From positions 496,001-560,000 of the forward strand of contig NC_092568.1 in NCBI RefSeq assembly GCF_037975245.1: a DNA stretch of 64,000 nt, written 5' to 3'. This stretch comes from Apostichopus japonicus. Its lineage: Eukaryota > Echinodermata > Holothuroidea > Aspidochirotida > Stichopodidae. Shown here one piece after another: positions 39,282 through 52,333 of this stretch. The translations under genes and the position numbers were made by a program. Each line of letters opens with the position of its first letter. The stretch's first letter is position 1. Below the pieces are notes generated by a model. That model was not told where the DNA came from. It was given only the letters and a program-made list of their open reading frames with translations, and searched no databases.

Positions 39282-39449
39282 TCTGGTCACATCTATATAT
39301 CGATGATGTTTGATGGGCAATAATACCAGAGGTATGCAATATCCACATTGATATCATACATATGCATTGATATCATACACGCACAGTGTGGACACAACAG
39401 ACATCTTCAGTGTGTGGCATCAAAGGCATATACTTTTCCAAAATAAAGT

Positions 39450-42400
39450 ATCTTCTTTTCAAAGAAACATGTTATGTAATCCTCTTTTCAAATTCAAGGC
39501 ATTTTATTTACTTGGATTATATTAAGGCCAAGAATCGGCATGTGGCCACAAGTCCTATCCACCCCCCCCCACCCCCTCCTCCATATCCATGGACATGTCA
39601 GCGACTGGAAAGATCCAACATCGAATTGTCATAATGTCCATCAAATTCTTGTCATTCCCAATAGAAGTTCAAAGATTATTGCAAAAGTTTGTCACATATA
39701 GAACAATATCGTAAAATATCCCACCATTTTTAATCTGGGCAAGGTTCTTACTGTACCTATATCAGTGGTCCTATGCTACTTTGCCTAATTATGTGAACTT
39801 GATCTAAAAGTCCTGACCCCTCAAATTAAAAAAGATGTTGTGATATTATGAATCTCCATGAATATTTGTGTCATTCAGTTTAGTACATTTCATTGGCAAA
39901 TCAAATTTTGTTGTTATCAATACATATTTTACACTAATTAGAAATTGAGAGTGTTGGTAAACTGACATGAACAAACTTTGTTATATACTTAATTGAATAT
40001 TATCGTTGATATTAGGTTGTTTATTCCGTTGATCTATTTATGGGAGACGAGGCTGAAGGGAGAAATGGTATTTGGGAACAATAAGATATCAGACATATTT
40101 TTAACATTATTTAACTTTAAATTAAACTAAAAAACTAAATATATTCAGAGACTTAACATTTAGTGATTGTTACTTTCTGCTTTAGTTTAACTTATTGCTT
40201 AAGTTTGATTTTAAAATGAAGAAGTTGCAACACTTTATGGACTTTCATCAGAAAAATGACTGTAGAATGTACCCATTTCTTCCAAACATGCTGAAACAAA
40301 AGAATTGAATAATCAGGCATTGGCCAAATATGGTGTTTGAATACTCAGGCATTAACCTATTGTATTTGAGTACTCAGGCATTGGCCATATGGTATTTGAA
40401 TACTCAGGCATTGGCCCATGGTACATGAATACTAAGGCATTGGCCTATGGTATTTGCATACTCAGGCATTGGCCCATGGTATATGAATACTCAGGCATTA
40501 ACCTATGGTATTTGAGTACTCAGGCATTGGCCTATGGTATTTGAGTACTCAGGCATTAGCCTACAGTATTTGAATACTCAGGCATTGGTCTATGGTATTT
40601 GAGTACTCAGGCATTGGCCTATGGTATTTGAGTACTCAGGCATTAGCCTACGCTATTTGAATACTCGGGCATTGGCCCATCGTATTTGAGTACTCAGCAT
40701 TGGCCTATGGTATATGAATACTCAGGCATTGGCCTATGGTATTTGAGTACTCAGGCATTGGCCTATGGTATACGGCACTATTTGCATATATGTTTTAATG
40801 TGTTTCTTTGTAAAGTTGGAGGTTACAGCAGTGCCATTAATGTTTACCTGGTAAGTTCTGTGAAGTCATGTGAAATTAGTGCTGAGCGATTTTCATTTGA
40901 TAGGTCCCTCTTGTTTGCTGGTAATTTATCACAGCACCAGTTTATTTTTAATTGAAGAGTTTTTATCTGAAGAAAGACTGCAGAAACATTACCACAGACC
41001 AGAATTAAACATTGAGTTTTAGTCTTAATTCAGTAAATTAAAATTATAAAGTTTGTTATATCATCATTACAAACAAAACTTCAGTTGTTTACTTTTCCAA
41101 GAGAAATTAAATCTACAGTACTAAAACCAGAATAAGAATTGTCTGCCTCACAGGTAAAATTATGCATGTTCCTTTTGAATATATCAGCAAGAGATTGTGC
41201 CAATGAGAAAGAACACAAGGTGAAAACTCTTTGTATCACTGTAGTTTTTAGTCTTTTATTTCTCTTGTTTTCATTAATATCATATAAAAATATGTATTTA
41301 ATTCTTTCCAAGAAACTCCATGCTGTGACAGTCACGTTAAAAACCTGTACAACTTCACCCATCAAAATAAAGACTATGTTGGCACAATAAAATCTCCAAA
41401 ACTATATTCTCTTAGCTTGTCACTGTGTGGGGAGAGCTGTACAACTAGCAGAATACTGTTTTTCTGACACCCATTAGCTCTCTGCCAAAGGAAACATGTC
41501 AACAAATTAAAATTCATATTTCCAGCTAAACAAAATAATAAATTCACTCATCTGTCCAGCTATGAATCATAAAAAAAAAAATCAACCATTTGTCCAGTTA
41601 TGAATAATGAAAACAAATTTTCTCTCATTTTTTCCAGTTATCACAATTATGTAGCTAGATTCATCCGGCAATGCTTTCTCATCACACAAATGGTTCTAAA
41701 TAGTTTACGAATAGCTGGCACTCAAAAGTTATAAGCACCATATATTTCTAAAAGGTTGCTGACAGGTACAATAAGATTATTGGGCAGGTTACAGCCCTGG
41801 GGCCTGCATGGGGTTCAATTAGGGAGAGGGGGCAGGGGGTGGCCAAATCTGGCTCTCAAGGCCACTGGTGACTGATCTAGTTTAGTGTTGATTTGTTTTG
41901 AATACACCAAAGCAAGTTGAGGTATTGGATACCTGCTCTGACAGTAATATTTGGGTTGTGAGAGTTCTTGGATATATTGCCTCCTTGTGCCTTCGGTCAG
42001 CAGTGTGTACTCAAAGGTTGCCTGTATTGCAGTCTCCATGAGCCATGGAATAGTAGCACTGCCACCAAGGTCAGCCATACTACTGCCATGCACCCTGCTA
42101 GGGATTTTATTATCAGTCACTAATATTCAAGCTTCATCAAGTGTTTATTGCCATCCTCTGAAATATTGTAGTGACTATTAAAAGACTTCTCAATTTTCTG
42201 GGAATATGACAATCAACTACAATACCTTTGGGTATTAAATATAAAGTTGATGCATGCTATATTAGGGACACTATGACTCTATGAGTGAATACTGACAATC
42301 TTTGAAGGAACACATGGGACTTCTAATCACCACTCAACTCTGCTGATATTGATTAACTTTATAGGATTACAATCATCTTCAGTACTTTTAAACTGACAAG

Positions 42401-42485
42401 AATCTTTTACTCTTTGAGCAAACCTAGAACAAATGTCAGAAACTCTCTCCACCTCGAGAAGACAATGAACGCTACGGTCGGCTTA
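39450..42485. other. Gap between convergent GCHFR and DNAJC17
   Basis: About 3 kb without a supported gene. It holds the 29-bp minisatellite at 40309-40771 and candidate minus-strand AATAAA signals for DNAJC17 at 42144-42149 and 42106-42111. A 101-codon minus-strand frame at 41815-42120 looks mildly protein-like but lacks splice or family support. Confidence 0.55.
40309..40771. repeat. 29-bp minisatellite, about 16 copies
   Basis: The unit is approximately TATTTGAGTACTCAGGCATT followed by GGCCTATGG. Copies alternate between GAGTACT and GAATACT and between TTGGCC and TTAGCC. The units run head to tail without spacers, so it is not a CRISPR array. Confidence 0.92.
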
Positions 42486-45400
42486 TTAATCATCAGCCAT
42501 ATCATCTTTCATCATCTCCTGGATCAGTTTTCTCCTCTCTTCTGCTCTCCGGAGCTTCATCATCGCTAAACTTTCAAAATCTCTGGCTTTGGCGGATGAT
42601 TTCTCCAAGGTTTCATTATTCCTGCCACTCTCGTCCCTCGCAGTGGCAGAATCTACATTTCCGATATCTATGTTCATATCGAAAGTGCCAAACGTCGGGA
42701 AATTAAATGTGCCCGGGGTTGTTTCCTCGGACTGGGCTTTGGTCGATTCGGATCTTGCCTGCTTCAATCTTTGTAAAATGTCTGCTTCATTGATTTCATT
42801 TTGGTCTGTAGAGTCTGCCGTTTCAATGTTTGAAGGTAATTTATGTTCGCTCTGATCTCTTGATTGCTCTACGTTATTTTCGTCCTTAGCTCTCTGTGCA
42901 TCTCTCATCTTTGCCAAAACCTTCTGCTCAAAGTCTTCACCATTTTCTTCTTCTCTCTGACAAAAAAAAATATATAAAATGAACAGTAGGTTCCTATTTT
43001 TTCATCTTTATATTTGCCCATTCCACAATGAATGCACATTGCCAAGACTTTGCTAAGACATCAAGTGACATTTAACTTTCATGAACTGCAACATTATCCA
43101 ATAGGCAGATGAGGCAAGCACCGAGGTGCCCCCCCCCCCCCCATGTTCAAGGGACCTGAACACTTCCAGGTAAGACATACCAACTTACTACTTTTAGAAA
43201 GTTCAGTGTCATCTTCTCATGTTATTCACCTCACAAAAAGGGGGGGGGGGGGTTAGAGGGACTGAACAAATGTGGAAGGGTCCTGAAAAATATGGATTAA
43301 AGAGTAGTGTATTCTCGTTTCCATAATATGCTTTAATCGGGGGAGAAAAGGGGACCTGGTGACATAATTGTTGCCAAGGTTTCATCCGGTTCTTGACTTG
43401 TCTGGATGTGTCATCCATTTTGATGTCATGTCAGTAGTGACCATACCTATAATTTCCTCTTTACCCTGGTCCTCATAGTCCCATTGACTGTTGTAACTTA
43501 CCATGGCCTGAAAAAATTTGATAGGTCTTCCTGAAAGCCAGGACATCTGCAACGGATTGTCAGGAAGCCCCACGGCACCACTGATCGCTCGTTCCTGTGA
43601 ATAGTACAATGATTTTACCAAAATTCAAAAGCTGAAAGCTGCATGCAACAACTTATAACTCACTTATGCTGCAAACTACATTGAACTGAAACACATTGAA
43701 TTAATTTTACAAATCTAATCTATAAATATATATTATGAACAATTTTCTGCCCTACCTAGCCAACTTGATCTGCCTTTTACCTTAATCATTTCACATTCGG
43801 TTTGGTCTGTGTGTACATTTCACTGCAAAGAATCAAGATCCTTACAATTAAGCTTCACAATTTATTTTACACTTCATTGATTCCAAACTTCCTCCTCTGA
43901 AGAAGATCCTGCTAGGATCGAAACGTCCGGCCCTCTTACTTTTACACCACATTCATTGATTCCACACGATAGATTGAAGCAGATGTAACTGGAGATTTGA
44001 TCTTGTGGTCAGCAGGGAGAAATATCACGGAATTAACTATGCCTGTCAGTTGCCAGAGTGGGATATAAGAGGGGTATTGATGTCATCTAGCTTGGCTAAC
44101 TATTGCCCCAGACTTCATAGCAGCCAATATTTGCTATGTTGCTGACAACCTAAATGAGCACACTCATTCAGTGCTCATTAGCCATTCGGTGTGCATGGGT
44201 CTTAAAGACTATCGGAACTAAGTCCCAAACGGTCAAGGTAAATAGCCTCTTTTTTCAACGCTCCTCGGTTGGGGCAGTGTGCCTATACAGCACCTATCGC
44301 TGTTTATAAACACATCTTTCTATATAGCTCCTATAAAGGTTACCTTTACAGCACCTTCGCTGTTTATAAACACATCTTACTATAAAGCTCCTCGGTTGGG
44401 GCAGGGTGCCTATACAGCGCCTATAGCTGTTTATAAACACATCTTTCTATAAAGCTCCTCGGTTGGGGCAGGTTGCCTTTACAGCACCTTCGCTGTTTAT
44501 AAACACATCTTTCTATAAAGCTCCTCGGTTGGGGCAGTGTGCCTATACAGTGCCTATCGCTGTTCATAACACATCTCTCCATACAGCTCCTCGGTTGGGG
44601 CAGGTTGCCTTTACAGCACCTTCGCTGTTTATAAACACATCTTTCTATAAAGCTCCTCGGTTGGGGCAGTGTGCCTATACAGTGCCTATCGCTGTTCATA
44701 ACACATCTCTCCATACAGCTCCTCGGTTGGGGCAGGTTGCCTTTACAGCGCCTATCGCTGTTTATAAACACATCTTTCCATAAAGCCATATTTACTTACA
44801 GCAGCATCAACCGTGGCAAACTCTACTATGGCACTGCCTTTCTTCTTCTTTGAGATGATAATGTGATTGATTTGGCCAAACTGTCAGAGATAAAAGAAGA
44901 ACATCAGAAAGTAACAGGAATACATTCAATTTTGATGGCATACACGTAATCACTGAAATATGACCTGTTGGGACATGTAAAAATAGCGATTACGAGAAGA
45001 CTTTCCAGTAAATGTTCAAACATTGATTTCTCATCTTTCAGTGTTCCTTATTGAATTCTACCAGGGAAACTTTCGAAAAGCTTTCCTGAGATGACCAATC
45101 CTGTTACTAATGTTTGACGACATGCACAACCATTGGTTCTTAAAGGCCTACTCAACCCAACCCCCACCTCATCAATTAAATTGAGTTCACATTTAATGAT
45201 GTAGTGACGGAAATCCTTGATCTTTACGGATAACCTCAAATTTTCATCTCCCCTCCCCTCCCCCCAACTTTCCTCCCTCCTTCATTACAAACATCTCCAT
45301 GTTTGACATTAGCACCAACACACATACATTTTAAATCATCATCTTGTCTCTGCATCTAATCCCTAACCACCAAAACACGTCCCAACTGCCCTACCCCACC

Positions 45401-48400
45401 TCACCATACATTCGTTTTGCATGGCTTACCATAAAGTTAATGATGAATAAATCCATGCCAATAGATAAACAGGAAACTTTCAATATTACATATAAACAAA
45501 TAGAACAATCAAGTAATATATCAATACATTGATAACAAAATAGAAAAATCTACCGATTATGGAAATATCTACTGATAATAATTTATGCTTTTTGCTCTAG
45601 AATGGGAAAGAGATGATAATGATAAGTTAAAATAATCCTTCTTACCTTTCCAAGACATCCGTTTAGGTAAACTTCACTATAGCTGCCATTCTTGGCATCA
45701 CCTTTCTGGCTTTTCCATCGAACTTTTAATTTGGGTGTCTCTTCTAGAAATTATAAATAGAACAAATTCATGCCCCAGATTGTAATATATATAATTTATT
45801 TGTTTCAACACATAGTAATACAAGGTGAACAAGACAATATAACTGCAATAAGTAAAATATGTGAAAGGTAGTAAACTAAAAAAACCCTTTTGGGCTTAAT
45901 CGAATAGAGTACTCCCATCAATAGAAAACCTTAACACCTATAAAAGAACTACCCCCCCCCCAAAAAAAATAGATAACCTTGACATATAAGACATATAACA
46001 CTACCCCCCCCCCCCCCCCGTGCAGGTTGTAATTTCTATGAACATGATATTATTAATTTATTATCATCCTGAGTGATTAATATATTAGTCCAGAGGTTTT
46101 TCCATGTTTAATGAGAGATAACCCCGTAAAGTACAAAGCAGCACTTCACCAAAGCATTTATACTTATCTGATTTACAGCTTGAGAGAAAATGACATTCAT
46201 CCATCATTGCTATGAGATAACCTACAGGACTATTCTTTTACATAGTACGGTATAGGCACTTCTAATTTAGCTAAATCAAATTTATTTCTTTTGATGTAAA
46301 ACATGAAACTACAAACAAATTACTTTGTTTCCTTTTGAGGCGATGCAATTATAAAATGGCTCAGAGTTTGAAATCTGATTCCAAATAGATTACAGAGGGA
46401 AAACAAAACCCAATTAGACAGAGACTTCTTGTTTTTCTCTCATTTTTGCTAGAGGGAACTTGTGTACCAATATTTCATACTATTGTTTTGAAAAACTTGT
46501 TGCAGGCAGGATAGACTATGCACTGTATTCCCCAAAGATTAGTCTGCCTTCACATAATTTGTGAAACTCATTCCATGTATTTATTTCCTTCTGCATAATT
46601 AGTAGCAGCTTTTTACTTTGATTTTGGAAAAGGTTCTCCTTACAATGAGCTGCTAAAATATTATAACGAAGCAGTCCACTAGCTTTAATTGTCAAGGTGC
46701 ATGTTAAATCATGAAACTCAAAAATAAGAAACAGAGGAATATTTTACAACAACTTTGTGGAATTAAATAATAAAACGAAGAGCATCTCGGTCTATATATG
46801 CTTTGAATTAACGCAGCAAGTCCATTTTAAAACAAGCTATTATATTATTGGACAACTGGTGACTTAGTTTGCATATTAAATAATACTTGCTATGTTCCAT
46901 AAGATTTTGCAGAGAAGTTGGTGATGAAATTCAACAAGCTATTTTTAAAGTTTCGCTGGTATTTTGAGATGGATTTGCCGAATTTCTTGAGGCAGTGACA
47001 AGTAATCAGACAGTAGTCTGAAAAAAACCCAGCTCATACTTTCCCTCCATAAAATTAGTAACTCTCCTAGGAATTCTAATTACTGTGCTGTACTGACGAT
47101 ACAAAAAATGTCCGTGCAGTATTATACAATTAGGAAGGGCTAAATGGCAGATCCAGATAATTCAAGATCCAGATAAAAGAAGTTGTATAATCCAGGTTTT
47201 GTTGCACTTTCAGAAATCTTTACTTCTGCTAGGTCAAGCCTAATTTTTTTTTGTTTTTCTTGGGAAGACTGATTTCTAGCATACTGAAAAAAAAAATCGC
47301 AAGTAGACAATGCTTTACAGAGTTGAAGCAGAACTAGTTTCTTGATTGAGTCTTGTAGAGAACAGTGACTATGGTTGTCATGTTCATGGATATTAGATAA
47401 GGTGATGTTATTTCAATATTAAACAAGATGTTTCCAGGTTGTTATTCAACACATTTCAGTGCATAAACTAAACCACCTTATTTGGGGTGTCATTAGGTTT
47501 TGGTAATTTTTTGATATTATAATTTTAATATTTAAAAAGGACAAGAACATAAACAAAGTGTCTGGGTGAAACACATTGAATTCATATTAAAATATTAAAG
47601 TACTGGCTAGTTAATTATCATCTAGAAGGTTGACATTTGTTAACATGTGCAACATCACTCTACGTGGTTCTCTATGGGGTGGTAAAAGATGCTGGTAATA
47701 GCTGATAAAATGTAAAAAAACATAATCTTTTACAAATTATTTGACAAAAACTAAATTACCTAAAGGTGTCTCTTTTACTTCCTTCCTAAGACGCTCTTGT
47801 TCTTCCTCCAAAATTCTCGATCCTTCCTCGCGTAGCCTTTTAATCTGAAAAGAACGTAAACATCGTTTTGTAAGGTCTTTCAAAGCCAAACTACTCAACC
47901 ATGATAAGACTATAAGAAGACTTCACCGATATAACTAGTCTAGACCAGGTTAGAAATATGACCACTTCAGAAATATGGTGCATGTTGTTATTGGAAGGTT
48001 AATATGCTAACTACCAGCTAAATGCACCCTTTCTGGGTGGAGAGAACAAGGCTACATACTAGAGTGAAATATATTATGCAAATTTGCTCCATTTTTTCAA
48101 ACCTCTCTCTCCAAGCGACGAACTGCATCATCAGCGGACTCCTTGATGTTTCGACTAGCGGCTTCTCTTGCTTCTAAATCTGGAAAATATGAAAGAAGAA
48201 GGACAAACAACTTTAAGGACGCTTTTAATGATTCTTGTCTTATTAACCAAAAACAAGAATTGAGAAATCATGTCCTCATACAGCTTGGTACTGTATTGAC
48301 TGAGAGCTCACCAAAATTGAAAATTGGCAATTACAGTAAATAATTTTTTTACTAATAATTTTGGCAACTTACAACAATGTCAATCTTACAAAGTTGTTTA

Positions 48401-51400
48401 CATTAGATTCTGAAAACGCTATGCACAACAGAGCTAGATCAAAGACATGGTACTACATTCAACATAGAGTTTAAAATCTACCCCAGAGTACGAGCATCAT
48501 CATGGAAAATGGAGAATTTAATATTGGAGGGTTTAACATGGATTCCCAATTGTTAGCCCTGTTTGGGTCTAGTATTTCATTTATGTGACTGGGCTGTGTT
48601 AATAGTGTGATGGGTGGTCAGTATATTTAGTGCTGCATGGAAAACAGTACTGGGATAGTGAATGTGTGGTATGTAGTAACGAGAGGCTCCATAGAACCAA
48701 GAGTAGCTCTAGTGAAATGGACACTGCCATCAGAAAAGTTTCAGCTATTTTTGCTGAGTTAATATCAAATGCTCAAAGTGTCCAGTGTGGGTGTTCCCTC
48801 AGTCTAGATCTCAAAAAGCCAATTACCAATTTTTCATTTCACCTAGATCAGATCCAATCCAGTGTTGAAAGCTTTAAATGTTCCCATTTATATGTGATTT
48901 CCTCCATGACCAGGTGGAGTCTTTTCTGAACTAGTAATGTCAACAGGGCTTAACTTGATATCTCAATCACATTGTTGTGTGCAAACACAAATATAAAGTA
49001 TCTAAGCTTTAACTCAGATTTTTCTGTCGAAACTTTTAACTATCACACTTATCCCATCAAAACTGATAACTTTCTTTTCTGAAGTCTAACATGAAAACCG
49101 ACAATACACAACTGAGAGCTTACGTAGCAAATGTAGTTTCTTCCAGAAACTTGTAGTCATGTATTTAGACATAAAGTTTTCTGATACTTAAATGGCAAGG
49201 AATAGCTAACCTTGTTTGAACTTTTTTCTCTTGCCGTCCAATTCCCTGTTTCGAAGCTCGGCTGCCTTCTTAGCTTTCTGCACCTTATCGTATGCTGCCT
49301 GAATATAAGATAAATAAAAAAATATATAACTATACAAGGGGAAATTCTACAGGGATGATAGAGTGCAAAATTTTCTGTCATGATTTTCAGTTTGTCTCAA
49401 TTTGTGTGGGTCAACAAATGCCTACTGGGTCATTCCATTCAATTTCTTCTTTTTTTGGGGAGGGGCAACTTGTGACAGTTTTGGTGTCCCCCTCACACCG
49501 TGCATAATTTAGACACTCTCTCGGTATAAGTTAAGTTCTTATGATCTTTTATGAAATATGTAACAAGACAATAAGCAAATCAATTACCTATATGAGAGAT
49601 AACCCTTCTAAAATTACTAACTTATTTGGTGTTCTGTTCATAGGGGCATTCAAAAATATTTTGGGATCCACATGTACAGAATACCCTACATCCTTCCAAC
49701 TACTGGCTCTTAGCAGAGAGTTGTTCAATAATAAAAACTACAGAGTTTAATCCCTTAGCATGACAGATGTTGCAGGAAGTCATCTTGGTACTGTCTGTGT
49801 ACTTGAAACTCCATAAGCATTGTTGGGCATTACATGGAATTTGAGTAACTCAACTCAGTGACTTGACAAAAGTCAGGAAAAATTCCTGGCAATAACTCGA
49901 CTTGATCTTAAACTGGGGTGACTCACTGCAACTTGTTTGTACATAGTAGATGACAGAGATTAGCAGAGTGAAATAAGCAGACTGAGACCAACTATCTGTT
50001 TTCAAGTTTCAAATTTCGACTTATCATACAACCGATGAGATACTGATTTATATTGGGTTACTGACATACTGTATTGTTACATAGAGTTTTCGACTGAATA
50101 GTTACATATTTTAGGTTTTTTACAATTTTACAATAATATTGCCAAATAAAGTATTGAGAGATCTGATCATTAAATATTAATCTAAGTTAACTTAATTCAT
50201 TTGAAGATCAAAGGAAAGAACCTTTTAAGTATACTGTATGTTTTAATGTTAATTGCCATCTTAAAATTAAGGCAGACCAAATGCAATAATTAGTTTAGTT
50301 TACATACCCTTGCACTAGCATCTGTAAGAACCTCAAGAGCTTTAGATAACTTCTCCCATTGCTCTTCTATAAAACAGAAAAAGAAATGCGAATTAGTGCG
50401 GAAAATTAAGAGAAGTGTGATAACGTTCCTTTCATATGAAATTGCTGTTAGAAGGCCATATGAAATTGTTGTATGAAGGCCAGGTTTTTGTGCATGTGTG
50501 TACACGGGAGGGGGGGGGGGTATGGCCTAGGGGTGGGAGGAATTTGTGCTTTTTCCTCTGGAAATCTATGAGGCATCAGATTGTTTCAAACTTCCTGGTT
50601 TCTGATGGGGGTGAGCTCACTATTCTAGTGCTCCCAGCCATACCCTACAAATAAGTTTGCTGGTACTTTGGTATCCTCTGCAGTGAAAAGTGCATTCACC
50701 ACATCAACTTTTGTACACATGAAACCAGCAGGAGGGTGCACAATAGCTAGTGCTGTAGAAACTTCTCAGTTGCCTTCTCCTCACATCAGAACATAAAAGT
50801 CGGCACTAAAAGTCTGCAAATTTTATTACATTCATGACTTGCCTTGTCTATACTTCTTTCCATCAATCTGTTCCTTTGTGAGGCAAAGGCTTTTATAAAC
50901 ATTTTTTTGTCCAGCTCAAACAGGTGATTGTACTACATAGACATTATACCAATTTACACAGAATGTCTGAAGATACCAACCTGCCTTTGGGTTATCAGGG
51001 TTTTTATCAGGATGGTATTTAAGAGCCTTCTTTCTGTAAGCTTTCTTTATCTAAAGAGAGAGTGAGAGAATACATACAGAAGAACTGAAAACATGAATAC
51101 AAGTATTGGTTCAAAACCTGTTTCAGCTTGTACACACTTGGTGGTTATTGAAGTGTCATATTTTATCATCAGATAAAACTGAAATCTGTGATACACTAAA
51201 AACAGTGAAGCCTTTTAGTTTTTGAACAACAACTACAAAAATTCATGTTCACATAATTTACCTTTGGTCATAGATTCAGAATTTTTCATAAGATTACTGA
51301 AATCTCCCTTACTTTTCAAGTTATTGGCACCTCAAATTGAATACAAGTATTGGTTCAAAACCTGTTTCAGCTTGTACACACTTGGTGGTTATTGAAGTGT

Positions 51401-52333
51401 CATATTTTATCATCAGATAAAACTGAAATCTGTGATACACTAAAAACAGTGAAGCCTTTTAGTTTTTGAACAACAACTACAAAAATTCATGTTCACATAA
51501 TTTACCTTTGGTCATAGATTCAGAATTTTTCATAAGATTACTGAAATCTCCCTTACTTTTCAAGTTATTGGCACCTCAAATTGCACCTCTTTGAATGATT
51601 ATTAATTTTGTGAGTCACCCATGTAACCAGGTGGGATTACATGAATGGCAAAACTTTTAATGCACAATATTTGGTTCTAAAATGGGTCACAACAAGGTGT
51701 CACAACTGCAGGCCTAACATTAGTAATGTATCAAATAGTACTATCTTTAACTAATATTAAGGCCTAACTTTAGAATCCGTACCATATGAATGGGAAAGCT
51801 TACTTCGAATCGGCAGAATAAGGTTAGGGGTTAGGAAGTAGGGTTAGGGAGTAGGGTTAGGGAGTAGGGTTATAGGAATTAGGGTTAGGAAGTAGGGAAT
51901 AGGGTTAGGGAGTAGGGTTAGGAAGTAGGGTTAGGGGTTAGAAAGTAGGTTCGAATTCTAAATTAGTACCAATATTAATGACTTTGTATGGATGCCAACT
52001 ACTTTAAAAGCAATACATTTATCATAATGTAGGTCTGGACATACGCATATTCGCTTTTTTAACGTTAACTCAACGTCTGTAATTTAATGTTATTCGCGAA
52101 ACTGATACGGCCAATAGAAGTTATATGCCGGATTTTCAGATTTTACTCGGTATGTTGCTACAAACGTTACTATTCATAGAAATTCTTCAGATAACTAGTT
52201 GACACAGCATACAGCAAAAGGAAAAATTCCTAATGATCTAATTTTTGTTATGTACCTCTTTATCACTTGCTGACGGTAGAACTTCCAGTATTTCATAATA
52301 ATCAAATTCGCCTATCGCCTTTTTCGACGCCAT
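42486..52333 (-). CDS. DNAJC17: DnaJ homologue subfamily C member 17
   Basis: Ten coding exons, all GT-AG with matching phases: 52333-52256, 51050-50981, 50366-50308, 49298-49211, 48179-48103, 47844-47760, 45743-45646, 44880-44800, 43594-43502 and 42956-42486. The product is 399 aa; the human protein is 304. The J domain covers about residues 11-76 with HPD at 39-41 and ends in the typical [16 protein letters not shown]. Residues 78-152 are a charged coiled coil. Residues 157-240 form the RRM ([29 protein letters not shown]). The tail [18 protein letters not shown] matches the family C terminus. The extra length is mainly an acidic, Ser/Thr/Gln-rich insert at about 265-360 between RRM and tail. 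The family acts as a nuclear co-chaperone linked to pre-mRNA splicing. The start is the only ATG before the J domain. Confidence 0.96.
43873..43967 (+). ncRNA. Solo hammerhead-like unit between 16-bp direct repeats
   Basis: A 63-bp insert (43889-43951) is flanked by TTCATTGATTCCAAAC and TTCATTGATTCCACAC, one base different. The insert has CTGAAGA at 43897-43903, a GATCC/GGATC five-pair stem with loop TGCTA, then GAAACG at 43920. This is a hammerhead-like core of the type carried by Penelope-like terminal repeats. One extra A sits beside the core. It is located in DNAJC17 intron 8, antisense to that gene. Confidence 0.55.
44261..44788. repeat. 66-bp minisatellite beside DNAJC17 exon 8
   Basis: Seven to eight units each start near CTCCTCGGTTGGGGCAG, at 44261, 44388, 44455, 44521, 44587, 44653 and 44719. 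Two unit types alternate, giving a 132-bp higher-order period; 44521-44652 and 44653-44784 are almost identical. Because 66 is a multiple of three, long frames stay open on both strands, which is a by-product. The array ends about 10 bp from the exon 8 donor. Confidence 0.92.
51094..51581. repeat. Perfect 244-bp tandem duplication
   Basis: 51094-51337 and 51338-51581 are identical by eye. It lies in DNAJC17 intron 1. Perfect identity means it is very recent or an assembly artefact. Confidence 0.9.
51820..51949. repeat. Telomere-like degenerate repeat (GGGTTAGGRAGTA)n
   Basis: About nine imperfect units mixing GGGTTAGG with an AGTA insertion. They resemble TTAGGG telomere repeats, but no clean hexamer array is present. 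Confidence 0.75.

Noticed and set aside
40309-40771. CRISPR-like array of 29-bp repeats
   Set aside because: Units are directly adjacent with no unique spacers, in a eukaryotic genome; a minisatellite.
41815-42120. 101-codon minus-strand frame beyond DNAJC17
   Set aside because: Mildly protein-like but lies past the DNAJC17 stop and has no splice partners or recognised family.
44421-44789. 122-codon minus-strand frame with repeated PQPRS and ERCV phrases
   Set aside because: Created by the 66-bp minisatellite whose period is divisible by three; the plus strand is open as well and it lies in an intron.
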